A stretch of DNA of 64,000 nucleotides. Source: an uncultured Paracoccaceae bacterium (lineage in GTDB: Bacteria; Pseudomonadota; Alphaproteobacteria; Rhodobacterales; Rhodobacteraceae). Made by a program: the position numbers and the translations under genes. Below are positions 26,699 through 34,802 of this stretch, one piece after another; position 1 is the stretch's first letter; each line of letters opens with the position of its first letter. The stretch covers positions 1,798,001 through 1,862,000 of the forward strand of contig CANMWG010000001.1 of NCBI GenBank assembly GCA_947501555.1. Direction: 5' to 3'. Under the pieces are notes generated by a model. That model was not told where the DNA came from. It made no database searches and saw only the letters and a list, made by a program, of their open reading frames with translations.

Positions 26699-27499
26699 AT
26701 GACTGATACCCCCCCAGCCGGCGACCGCATCGCCAAAGTCTTGTCCCGTGCGGGCATTGCCAGCCGCCGCGAAGCCGAACGGATGATTGAAGCGGGCCGC
26801 GTCAGCGTGAATGGCAAGACCATCACCAGCCCTGCCCTGAACGTCACATCCACCGATCGGATTGTCGTGGATGGCAAGCAAGTGGGTGAGCCTGACCCGC
26901 CGCGCATTTGGCTATATCACAAGCCTGCGGGCCTCGTGACCACCGAACGTGATGAGAAAGACCGCCCGACGGTGTTTGCTGCCCTGCCCGATCATATGCC
27001 GCGCGTGATGTCTGTGGGACGTCTGGATCTAAATTCCGAAGGCCTGCTTCTGCTGACCAATGACGGCGAGGTGAAGCGCAAGCTGGAACTGCCCAGCACC
27101 GGCTGGCTGCGCCGCTACCGGGTGCGCATCAACGGATCAGTCAGTGAGGACCGTCTTGAACAGTTGCGCGCGGGGATCACCGTTGAGGGGATCACCTACC
27201 AGCCCATGGTCGTCACCTTTGATCGCCAACAGGGCGCCAATGCCTGGCTGACCGTGTCTTTGCGCGAAGGCAAGAACCGCGAAATTCGCCGTGCCATGGC
27301 CGAGATTGGCGTAACCGTGAACCGGTTGATCCGCGTCAGCTATGGCCCGTTTCAGTTGGCAAACTTGCCTGCGGGCGAGGTGGAAGAGCTGAAACAGCGC
27401 GTCGTGCGTGATCAGTTGGGGATTTCTGGGAAGCCTAAACCGACACGTGTTCGTAAGACGGTGAACAGGCCGTCGCAGAGTGGTAAGCCAAAGCGGTAA
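26699..27499 (+). CDS. rluB: 23S rRNA pseudouridine synthase, RluB-like
   Basis: A 266-residue protein with an N-terminal S4 RNA-binding domain (RIAKVLSRAGIASRREAERM) and a RsuA/RluB/E/F catalytic domain with the aspartate motif GRLDLNSEGLLLLTNDG. The region REGKNREIRRAM is also typical. It isomerises a uridine in 23S rRNA helix 89-90 region. Start MTDTPPAGDRIAKV follows the conserved N-terminus; the ATG-like start 12 codons upstream is not favoured. RluB is the closest family by length, but RsuA/RluE/RluF cannot be fully excluded. Confidence 0.88.
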   Translation: MTDTPPAGDRIAKVLSRAGIASRREAERMIEAGRVSVNGKTITSPALNVTSTDRIVVDGKQVGEPDPPRIWLYHKPAGLVTTERDEKDRPTVFAALPDHMPRVMSVGRLDLNSEGLLLLTNDGEVKRKLELPSTGWLRRYRVRINGSVSEDRLEQLRAGITVEGITYQPMVVTFDRQQGANAWLTVSLREGKNREIRRAMAEIGVTVNRLIRVSYGPFQLANLPAGEVEELKQRVVRDQLGISGKPKPTRVRKTVNRPSQSGKPKR

Positions 27500-27714
27500 A
27501 CCTCCGGCTGGAAGCATAACGGCATCATCAGGCGTCTCAGACCTTCGCTGTTCAATAAACGAACGGATCAAACACGGGACGAATTCCAACCGACAAAGCA
27601 TCCGCTTGCCCAATGTCTCGATTTTTTTTGCCGACACCAGATTTTTCTGGTCACACATCGTCTCGCGTCGCTGTCTAATAGAATATGACATCTTCAAAAG
27701 GCACCGGCAGAAAC

Positions 27715-28524
27715 ATGACACGCGTAAGCAAGACCGATATAGCAAAGGCCCAAGATGGTGACGCGAAAGCCCTGGAAACGCTTGTAAGGGGCATTCAAGA
27801 CCGTATTTACAAATTGGCCTTACGCATGCTGGCGCACCCTGATGCAGCGCAAGATGCGACCCAGGAAATCCTGATCCGCGTTGTCACCAAACTATCCACT
27901 TACCGTGGAGATAGCCGTTTTGAGACTTGGACGTATCGCGTTGCCATCAATTACCTCCTGACTGCGCGCAAAGTCATCGCCAACGATCCGGGGCTGTCGT
28001 TCCAGATGTTTGCAGAAGATCTTCTTGACGGGATCGCAGATGAACATAGTGCCGCCCCTGAGGACCATGTGATGCTGAATGAACTACGTCTGAGATGTAC
28101 CATGGCGATGTTGCTTTGCCTGGATCGGGATCACCGTGCTGCATATGTTCTGGGCGATGTGCTGGAGTTTGAACATGGCGAGGCAGCAGATGTCTTGGAC
28201 ATCACCCCCGGTACCTACCGAAAACGTCTTTCTCGGGCGCGGGCGCGTGTGCTGGAATTCACTGCGAAAACCTGCGGCCTGGCCACGCCCACCGCGCCCT
28301 GTTCTTGCAGAAAGCGCCTACCGGCTGCGATGGCGATGGGCCGCGTCGGCGTCTCTCCGTCAGCCGACCTGCAAGGGGCCCCTCGTTTTGCCGAGATTGA
28401 GGCGCTCGCGTCACAGACACAGACCGACCTGATCGCCGCGAAACTGCAACGCGCGACGGGCCCGCTGACGTCGCCCAAAGACTATGCCACCGAAGTTCTC
28501 AAGCTTGTAGAGCCACCCGGCTAG
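27715..28524 (+). CDS. ECF-type RNA polymerase sigma factor with C-terminal extension
   Basis: The 269-residue protein has sigma region 2 (AQDATQEILIRVVTKLSTYRG, then TWTYRVAINYLL) and region 4 (DRDHRAAYVLGDVLEFEHGE and a helix-turn-helix RKRLSRARARVLEF). About 75 residues follow region 4 and begin with CGLATPTAPCSCRKR, a cysteine cluster that could bind metal. Such extensions often replace an anti-sigma factor, and none is encoded next door. The next gene, 33 bases on, encodes an exported NTF2-like protein. An upstream in-frame ATG at 27685 is an alternative start. Confidence 0.85.
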   Translation: MTRVSKTDIAKAQDGDAKALETLVRGIQDRIYKLALRMLAHPDAAQDATQEILIRVVTKLSTYRGDSRFETWTYRVAINYLLTARKVIANDPGLSFQMFAEDLLDGIADEHSAAPEDHVMLNELRLRCTMAMLLCLDRDHRAAYVLGDVLEFEHGEAADVLDITPGTYRKRLSRARARVLEFTAKTCGLATPTAPCSCRKRLPAAMAMGRVGVSPSADLQGAPRFAEIEALASQTQTDLIAAKLQRATGPLTSPKDYATEVLKLVEPPG

Positions 28525-28557
28525 ACCCGCCCACCCTCAAACCAAAAGGAAACAAAC

Positions 28558-29031
28558 ATGAAACATGCATTTGCATGGCTGACGGCGCTTGCCTTGGCCA
28601 TTCCCCAAACCTCAACAGCAGAAAGCCAGACCATGACCCAAGATCAGCAAGATGTATTGAACGCAATCCAAACCATGACCAACAATTTCCAAGGCAATGA
28701 TATTGCGGGGGTCATGGCCAGTTACGAAAGCGTTGCGACTGTTCTTTTTGAACCCGGATCGCCCGTGTCAGATGCAGCCCAACTGGAGCAGATGTTTGCT
28801 GGTATGGCGGCGGTCAATCCAGTCTTCGACTATGCAGGCCACGAGGTCATCGTAACCGGCGATATTGCGTTACATATTGCACCTTGGGCAATGACAGGGC
28901 AGACGCCGGACGGCCAAAAATTGGCGCAGTCGGGTCTTTCAATTGCGGTATTGCGCCGGCAGGCCGATGGCAGTTGGAAAATGGTCATCGATAACCCGCA
29001 CGGCGGGCGGTTGTTGACGCAAGACCAATAA
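28558..29031 (+). CDS. exported SnoaL/NTF2-like protein
   Basis: A 157-residue protein with a Sec signal peptide (MKHAFAWLTALALAIPQTS, cleavage around TAES) and a DUF4440/SnoaL-type fold: helices in QQDVLNAIQTMTNNFQGNDI, strands in HEVIVTGDIALHIAPWAM and SWKMVIDNPHGG. It lies directly behind the ECF sigma gene with an AAAAGGAAACAAAC ribosome binding site and probably belongs to the same operon. Function unknown; NTF2-like proteins bind small ligands or act as enzymes. Confidence 0.8.
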   Translation: MKHAFAWLTALALAIPQTSTAESQTMTQDQQDVLNAIQTMTNNFQGNDIAGVMASYESVATVLFEPGSPVSDAAQLEQMFAGMAAVNPVFDYAGHEVIVTGDIALHIAPWAMTGQTPDGQKLAQSGLSIAVLRRQADGSWKMVIDNPHGGRLLTQDQ

Positions 29032-29154
29032 CGACCTTGGGCCGAGCAGTCTGTCTCGGCCCACCCCAACTCAAAAGAAAATCCAGCCCTGAGCCAAGAA
29101 AAAATCAAAAAACGCGTTGTTCGCCTGACCCGGGATGCAACTGGCACATATGCA

Positions 29155-29571
29155 ATGCAATTTACAGAACTGGACGGCATGAACATCATTATGGCTGCGT
29201 ATCGCGATCACCCTGCAGCCATGCTTGTTGTGGCAGATAAACGTAGGCAAATATTCACCTAGACCGAAGGTGGGACCAAAGCGATCGAGGACAAAATTGA
29301 AATAGGCTTTGATGGACTCGCTCGTGGACCAATCAATACGATCCGCAGGGTGCAGGATCAAATCTATGTAGCCTCGGGACGACGCGGCATCTGCAAAAGG
29401 GATGAACATTCACATTGGAAAGCCCTTTGCCCCGCTGTCGCATTCCCTAAGGACATTGAACGTTGCGCCGCAAGCCTCGCCCAAAAGGGCGACATCATGT
29501 TGATCGCAAGTCCGCTTGGTGCCGCATACAGACAAAATGGCGAATGGACCCTCTTATTCGAGACATCCTGA
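29155..29571 (+). pseudogene. interrupted ORF of unknown function (in-frame TAG at 29260)
   Basis: One frame reads coherently on both sides of a single TAG stop at 29260-29262. Before it: MQFTELDGMNIIMAAYRDHP and VVADKRRQIFT. After it: TEGGTKAIEDKIEIGFDGL, RGPINTIRRVQDQIYVASGR and a final NGEWTLLFETS. Protein-like sequence also extends upstream to about 29098 without a clear start codon. The style (VQDQIYVASGR) resembles beta-propeller-like proteins, but I do not recognise the family. A recent nonsense mutation, or a sequencing error, explains it best. Confidence 0.5.
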
Positions 29572-29681
29572 TCAAACACTGCATTGATCATTTTATTGGC
29601 GCAGCGGGTGTCGCACCTGGTCAGGACACCCACAATCGCCAATCTCTGCCCAAGCCCCCCTGATCATGCTAACATGCCGAA

Positions 29682-30224
29682 ATGGCGCGCCATGATCCGA
29701 CAGACCGCCCACCGTTGCAACCTGCCCCGCTGATCGGCGCGCTGGCCGCGTTTGAGGTACGTTGGGTCCTCTGTGGCTCGCAGGTGCTTGCAATGTACGG
29801 CGCGGATATCACGCCGAACGATCTGGATGTTGTGCCCGAACTCTCTCATGAAAACCTGCGCCGCCTTGCGGCCTGCCTGACCAAGCTGGAAGCGGTTGCG
29901 GCCTATCTGGACGGGTGGGGTGGTGCGCGGGGCACGTTGGAGGCCTGCCGGGCGTGGCGCCCTGATCCGCCTACGGCAGATCATCTTGATTGGCTGCTGA
30001 TCACCGCCTTCGGGCCGCTGGATATCGTTATCGCGCATGCGGACCCCTACGCATCCCTGATGCAAGGCGCCACGCAATGCCAATCTGAGGGAACCCCTTA
30101 TTGGGTCTGTGATCCTCGCCGTGTTCTGACCGCGCTTGAAAGCAGGAGCCGGACAAAAGACGCAGTGCGCCATGCGACTTATCAAGCCATGCGGAGAAAG
30201 TTTGGGATGCCCGCGTTGGACTAG
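29682..30224 (+). CDS. orphan nucleotidyltransferase-like protein
   Basis: A 180-residue protein whose segment VRWVLCGSQVLAMYGADITP followed by NDLDVVPE fits the core of minimal nucleotidyltransferase-fold proteins (G-S helix, then DxDV metal-binding strand), as in AbiEii-like and UTRA-type families. A third acidic position may be in LDIVIAHAD. No antitoxin partner gene is adjacent. It converges with a LysR gene and both TAG stops share the four bases CTAG at 30221-30224. Role unknown. Confidence 0.6.
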   Translation: MARHDPTDRPPLQPAPLIGALAAFEVRWVLCGSQVLAMYGADITPNDLDVVPELSHENLRRLAACLTKLEAVAAYLDGWGGARGTLEACRAWRPDPPTADHLDWLLITAFGPLDIVIAHADPYASLMQGATQCQSEGTPYWVCDPRRVLTALESRSRTKDAVRHATYQAMRRKFGMPALD

Positions 30225-31117
30225 GCCACAAGCGGCTTCAACCCTTCAGCCAGCAAACTCCACACCCGCCTGATCCGGGGGGTTTGCCGCATTGCTTCAT
30301 GCGCAGTCAGCCAGATAGGCAGGGTCGGCAGTTCAAAATCCGACAAAATTTCCTGCACGAGCGGGTCGTTCCGCCCCACATCGGCCTGCGCGAACCCGAT
30401 GCCACAACCTGCCCGGACAAGTTCCCAATAGGCGATCTGGTCATCACAGCGTGTCTTGAACGTATCGCGCTCCACGGCCAAACCAAACGCGGCAAACCCA
30501 TCAATGATTTGTGTCGCAGCATCGTATCCCACGAAATCATGATCCAGAAAATCCATTCTGGATCGGGGCGCCCCGCGTGCGGCAACATAGCTTTTGGCGG
30601 CGAAAATCCCCAACGGAATATCCCCGATATGTTGTGTGACCAGGTCAAGCTGCGTGGGCCGGTACATGCGCACGGCGATATCGGCCTCGCGGAATAGCAG
30701 GTTGCTTGTATCATCGCTCGGCACCAGTTCGATCGCGATTTCTGGTTCCAGATTGCGAATATGCGCAATGATCGGCGGCAAGTGGACGGCAGAGGTCGCG
30801 ACGCTGGCCGTGATCCGCACGGTCCCTTCCAGCTGTTCCTGCTGCCCGGCGGCCGTCAGCGCGATTTGCCGGACTGCGTCGCGCATGGCCTGCGCCGGGC
30901 TAACCAATGCGGCCCCGGTTTCCGTCAAGGCAAAGCCACGCGGCTGACGGCGGAACAATTCCGCGCCTAGCTGGGTCTCAATCGTTTTGATCTGACGGCC
31001 CAGCGTTGGTTGACTGGTGCCAAGCACGCGCGCCGCCCCCGATAGGCTGCCTGTTTCGGCCACCGCAAGGAAAGCCTGCACCAACGACCAATCAAAGCTC
31101 TCTATGCGTTTATCCAT
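30221..31117 (-). CDS. LysR-family transcriptional regulator
   Basis: The 298-residue protein has a LysR helix-turn-helix (LAVAETGSLSGAARVLGTSQ, then PTLGRQIKTIETQLG) and a LysR effector domain. It is divergent from the epimerase-like gene at 31206, with 88 bases between starts that hold two inverted repeats. It likely regulates that neighbour and itself. The inducer is unknown. Confidence 0.92.
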   Translation of the reverse strand: MDKRIESFDWSLVQAFLAVAETGSLSGAARVLGTSQPTLGRQIKTIETQLGAELFRRQPRGFALTETGAALVSPAQAMRDAVRQIALTAAGQQEQLEGTVRITASVATSAVHLPPIIAHIRNLEPEIAIELVPSDDTSNLLFREADIAVRMYRPTQLDLVTQHIGDIPLGIFAAKSYVAARGAPRSRMDFLDHDFVGYDAATQIIDGFAAFGLAVERDTFKTRCDDQIAYWELVRAGCGIGFAQADVGRNDPLVQEILSDFELPTLPIWLTAHEAMRQTPRIRRVWSLLAEGLKPLVA

Positions 31118-31151
31118 TCATTTATGAATACATAATCTGCACAATTATGCA
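31116..31151. promoter_or_regulatory. divergent LysR/epimerase control region with two inverted repeats
   Basis: ATTCAT-TT-ATGAAT (31116-31129) overlaps the LysR start codon and TGCACAATTATGCA (31138-31151) has dyad ends and a T-N12-A spacing, both plausible LysR binding sites. The sites would let the regulator control both directions. Confidence 0.4.
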
Positions 31152-31205
31152 ATTTATTTGACGGATTGAATGGGTCAGTTTCTAAGAAACGCAAGATAGG
31201 AGAGT

Positions 31206-32120
31206 ATGATGCAACGGACAGTATTGATCCTCGGCGGGTCCGGAAAAATCGGCAGCCATGCGGCAGACGTGTTTTGGAATGCGGGTTGGAAGGTGCATCA
31301 TTACGATCGCAAAACCGATGACATGACCGCCGCCGCTATGGGTGCGGATGTGATCATCAACGGGTTGAACCCGCCTGCCTATCACGACTGGGAACGTACC
31401 ATTCCCGCCATCACCGCGCAGGTGATCGCCGCGGCAAAAGCCAGCGGCGCCACAGTCATCATCCCCGGCAATATCTATAACTTCGGCAATCAACCCGGCG
31501 TTCTGGATGAGAACACGCCCCATCAGGCCCACACCAAAAAGGGGCGCATCCGGATCGCGATGGAACAATCCTACAAACGCGCGGGCATCCAAACCATCGT
31601 GCTGCGGGCGGGCAACTTCATCGATCCACGCGGCAATGGCGACATAATGAGTATGCTGATCATGCGTGAGATCACGAAGGGCAAAATCACCGCTGCCGCT
31701 GACCCCGACACCCTGCAAGCTTACGCCTATGTGCCTGACTGGGCCCGCGCCGCGCTGATGCTTGCTGAAAGGCGCACAGAGCTTGCACCGTTTGAGGATA
31801 TCCCCTTCCCCGGCCATGCCTTTACCACCACGGATTTGCAGCGTTTTGTGCAGACCCATAGCGCTCGCGCGATCAAGATAAATCGCTTTCCCTGGTGGAT
31901 CATGACGCTTGTCAGCCCGTTTTGGGAATTAGCCCGTGAGATGCGCGAAATGCGTTACCTATATGAGATGCCCCATCAGATTGGGTCCGAAAAATTTGCA
32001 CATCTTTTGCCAGATTTCCAGCCAACCGACCTAGAGGAGGTCATGCGCAGTGGCCTACCGGCTGATATCAACCCAGACGAGATGATGCACACCAGCGGCA
32101 AGACCATCATCGCCGAGTAG
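31206..32120 (+). CDS. NAD(P)-dependent epimerase/dehydratase-like (extended SDR) protein
   Basis: A 304-residue protein with the Rossmann glycine motif LILGGSGKIGSHAADVF at the N-terminus and an extended/atypical SDR layout: VIIPGNIYNFG, KGRIRIAMEQSYKRAGIQTIVLRAGNF and YAYVPDWARA. No clear YxxxK catalytic pair stands out, so a binding or isomerase-like role is possible. ATG at 31206 and 31209 are tandem. Its 3' end overlaps the convergent exonuclease-family gene by 66 bases. The divergent LysR gene probably controls it. Confidence 0.8.
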   Translation: MMQRTVLILGGSGKIGSHAADVFWNAGWKVHHYDRKTDDMTAAAMGADVIINGLNPPAYHDWERTIPAITAQVIAAAKASGATVIIPGNIYNFGNQPGVLDENTPHQAHTKKGRIRIAMEQSYKRAGIQTIVLRAGNFIDPRGNGDIMSMLIMREITKGKITAAADPDTLQAYAYVPDWARAALMLAERRTELAPFEDIPFPGHAFTTTDLQRFVQTHSARAIKINRFPWWIMTLVSPFWELAREMREMRYLYEMPHQIGSEKFAHLLPDFQPTDLEEVMRSGLPADINPDEMMHTSGKTIIAE

Positions 32121-33059
32121 TGCGGCCATTGGATCATCGGGCGCAGGCCAGAACACGCCCGCGTTTGTCACCCGCCAATCGGTTGAGGGCAGAACATAGC
32201 TGACCCGCAGATCACCCGGTCCGTCGTCATCCCAGTTGGCGGTCGGCAGACCGGCCAGTGGATCCTGCAGCGCGGGATTTTCCAGAAAGGCTGCCATCGC
32301 GCCCGACAGCCCTGCCCCTGCGATGGGATCGAGATTTGCGTTCCCTGCAAGAACAAAGCTGTTGGGCGCAGGGCCCATGTCACCGTCCAATAAGGTCTCC
32401 CACAGACGCAACTCATCCCGGTTGCGCAATCCGTTCCGATCTTCCGGTCCGTCAAAGACAGGTGGCGTGGCCGCATAGCTCAGCAGATGGAACGTCACGC
32501 CATCGGGCGTCTGGATTGGAACGACCCAATGACCAGATGTGGAAAGCCGTTGGATGGATGACACAGCAGGCGGCAGAAACGGTTTGCCATCAACCTGCGG
32601 CAAGACAGCACCCGGCAGGTCCTGCCATAGCAGATCCGAAAAATTTCGCACTTCATCCGCCACAATTGGCATACGCGACAGGATCGCCATGCCACCGTCC
32701 CCGGCAAAGCGGCCATAGCCTTGGGCATCGCGCGCCTCGCCGGTGCGGCCATTCTGATCCATATCAAGCCCTGTCGCGATCCCCGTATTGGGGCGGGCTG
32801 CGAATTGGTAGGGATATGGGGTGTTGAGCGATGCAGAAAACGCAGCCAACGCATGCCCTTCAAGGTCATAGTCGAAATCGGTCAACACAAGAACGTCAGG
32901 CGCAATCTCTGCAATGATCCGGGCGATGGCAGCGATCTGCGCATCTTCGCCTTTCAGGATATCACGTAACAACAACCCCGGCCCATCCCTGCTGAGCGGG
33001 GCTGCATAGGTGGCGATCCGGTAAGTCTCGGCCTGCGTTAAAACCGGAATGCAGGCCAA
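32055..33059 (-). CDS. exported endonuclease/exonuclease/phosphatase-family protein
   Basis: The protein has features of the EEP fold: an N-terminal YRIATYAAPLS, DVLVLTDFDYD, GDGGMAILSRMPI, FVLAGNANLDP and a terminal GVHHLVWVDIS. In typical members these would be NxN, E, RxxxD, GDxN and SDH; several are altered here (GNANLD, VHHLVW), so catalytic activity is uncertain. A hydrophobic N-terminal stretch (ILACIPVLTQA) suggests export. No ATG fits; TTG at 33059 starts 3 bases after the upstream stop. Length from that start is 334 residues. Confidence 0.75.
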   Translation of the reverse strand: MACIPVLTQAETYRIATYAAPLSRDGPGLLLRDILKGEDAQIAAIARIIAEIAPDVLVLTDFDYDLEGHALAAFSASLNTPYPYQFAARPNTGIATGLDMDQNGRTGEARDAQGYGRFAGDGGMAILSRMPIVADEVRNFSDLLWQDLPGAVLPQVDGKPFLPPAVSSIQRLSTSGHWVVPIQTPDGVTFHLLSYAATPPVFDGPEDRNGLRNRDELRLWETLLDGDMGPAPNSFVLAGNANLDPIAGAGLSGAMAAFLENPALQDPLAGLPTANWDDDGPGDLRVSYVLPSTDWRVTNAGVFWPAPDDPMAALLGDDGLAAGVHHLVWVDISR

Positions 33060-33061
33060 GA

Positions 33062-33934
33062 TCAGGCCGCTTGCATATCCTCGGCGGCGGCGCGGGCGTA
33101 GGCCTTTTTGCGCTGCATCTGGATCATGCTGGCCACCCGGCTGAGCGCGACACCACGCATCAAAATACTGGCGGGGAGAAAGGCCCATGCTGTTACCGTC
33201 CAGATCAGCGTATGCGTGTTATCAAGCTGGATTGGGGTTCCGAACAAAGACACCAGCTTGAGCGTTGCTGGGATCAGGAATGGCAGCAGAAAGCCTAAGA
33301 TTATGTTAATACGCCCGTCGCGTTGCAGCCTTTCGACGACATCGCCACCGGCCGTTGGGTCAAAGGTGGGCAAGTTGACCCAGACGTTGAACGCGCCACC
33401 CCGGCGCGGCCAATGGTGCATCCGGAGTAGAATGATGAACCACATAATCGAGAACATCGAGATCATGTAACTCAGGCCGGCCGCATCGCGCAGCCGTTCG
33501 ATCACCCGAGGATCAGTGTCGCTTGGCATGGTCAAAACCATCAAGCGAACAGGCGAAAACGGGAAATCAATAGCAGCCCCAATCTGGCTGCCGCTGGCTT
33601 GGAAGAACTCGGTAATGATCGATGGCGACTCATAACCACGGAAGATGACCGAAAGGCACAGCACGGTTGCAAACAGCGCAGAAAAGCGGGTGCGGTTAAA
33701 CGGCGGTGCGTCGCGAAACTCAACGAGGCTTGGGCTGCTTGAACTGTATTCGACGATCGTAAAAAGTGCCGCGAATATCGCGACAAGCGCGATAATCTGT
33801 GTGCCATCGGTTGCTGCGGTCGTCAGTACGGCCGAGGGCAATACAATCAGCATCACAACCAAAACGGCCCGTGCCATTGCCCCTGGCAATCGCGCGAACA
33901 TAGCTAGCTTGCCCTCTTGTGGACTTTGCGACAT
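33062..33934 (-). CDS. conserved membrane protein of unknown function
   Basis: A 290-residue protein with about six hydrophobic segments, among them ARAVLVVMLIVLPSAVLTT, IIALVAIFAALFTIVEY, MISMFSIMWFIILLRMHHW and IILGFLLPFLIPATLKLVS. I do not recognise a named family. The downstream exported EEP protein begins within the last codons, so the two are likely co-expressed. Bases 33935-34196 to its left and upstream hold only intergenic sequence. Confidence 0.75.
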   Translation of the reverse strand: MSQSPQEGKLAMFARLPGAMARAVLVVMLIVLPSAVLTTAATDGTQIIALVAIFAALFTIVEYSSSSPSLVEFRDAPPFNRTRFSALFATVLCLSVIFRGYESPSIITEFFQASGSQIGAAIDFPFSPVRLMVLTMPSDTDPRVIERLRDAAGLSYMISMFSIMWFIILLRMHHWPRRGGAFNVWVNLPTFDPTAGGDVVERLQRDGRINIILGFLLPFLIPATLKLVSLFGTPIQLDNTHTLIWTVTAWAFLPASILMRGVALSRVASMIQMQRKKAYARAAAEDMQAA

Positions 33935-34178
33935 TGGTCGCGACCCCTGTCCTACCCCTGCGTCAGCTTAGTGACTGCGCAAATTTCACAATTGTTACAA
34001 CACATACAACATTTTTACTTCGTATAGCGAGACTAGTCACTTGAGGCAAATTGTCCAATGATTTGAACAGGCAGTGACAAATTTTTGGAGGCGCGTGCGA
34101 CACAAACACAGCCCAAATCACAACCGTAGAATGGTCGAAGCGGCACCTACGCAACTCATAAGTGCCGCACCCAGCTAT

Positions 34179-34197
34179 TAAAAAACGGGCTGTGCCC
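34179..34197 (-). terminator. Rho-independent terminator of leuCD
   Basis: On the minus strand GGGC-ACA-GCCC is followed by GTTTTTT. The stem begins in the leuD stop codon. The short stem makes this a weak to moderate terminator; a second hairpin (GGCAC/GTGCC) lies at 34142-34167. Confidence 0.55.
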
Positions 34198-34802
34198 TAT
34201 GCCCAAGGGCGTGCAGCTTCTGCCTTGGCCTCAAATGTATCGATAGCGTCGGCCTTTTCCATCGTCAGCCCAATATCGTCCAACCCATTCATCAAGCAGT
34301 GCTTTTTGAACGCATCAACTTCGAAGCTGAACACTTCCCCATCTGAAGAGGTGATTGTCTGGGCCTCAAGATCAACCTCGATCCGGGCATTTGCCCCTTT
34401 CTCGGCGTCTTGCATGAGCACATCGACCTGGTCCTGTGGCAAGGCGATCGGCAGGATACCGTTCTTGAAGCAGTTATTGTAAAAAATATCCGCAAAGCTG
34501 GATGAGATCACACAAGTGATCCCAAAATCCGCAATCGCCCATGGCGCATGTTCGCGTGATGATCCGCACCCAAAGTTATCGCCTGCCACAAGAATTTGTG
34601 CGTCGCGATACTGCGGTTTGTTCAGCACGAAATCCTCGATTTCATTGCCGTCGCGGTCGAACCGCATTTCGTCAAACAGGTTCGCACCAAGCCCAGACCG
34701 CTTAATGGTCTTCAAGAATTGCTTGGGGATGATCATATCGGTGTCGATATTCACCAATGGCAAAGGTGCGGCAATCCCGCTGAGTGTGGTGAACTTTTGC
34801 AT
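34197..34802 (-). CDS. leuD: 3-isopropylmalate dehydratase small subunit
   Basis: The 201-residue protein has the aconitase swivel-domain features [32 protein letters not shown] and [11 protein letters not shown]. With LeuC it isomerises 2-isopropylmalate to 3-isopropylmalate in leucine synthesis. Its start overlaps the leuC stop by one base, so the two subunits are coupled. Length is typical. Confidence 0.97.
   Translation of the reverse strand: MQKFTTLSGIAAPLPLVNIDTDMIIPKQFLKTIKRSGLGANLFDEMRFDRDGNEIEDFVLNKPQYRDAQILVAGDNFGCGSSREHAPWAIADFGITCVISSSFADIFYNNCFKNGILPIALPQDQVDVLMQDAEKGANARIEVDLEAQTITSSDGEVFSFEVDAFKKHCLMNGLDDIGLTMEKADAIDTFEAKAEAARPWA

Noticed and set aside
34142-34167. GGCAC/GTGCC hairpin taken as a riboswitch or leader
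   Set aside because: It lies downstream of leuD and between convergent or tail-to-head genes, with a long weak loop. It is more likely incidental or part of termination.
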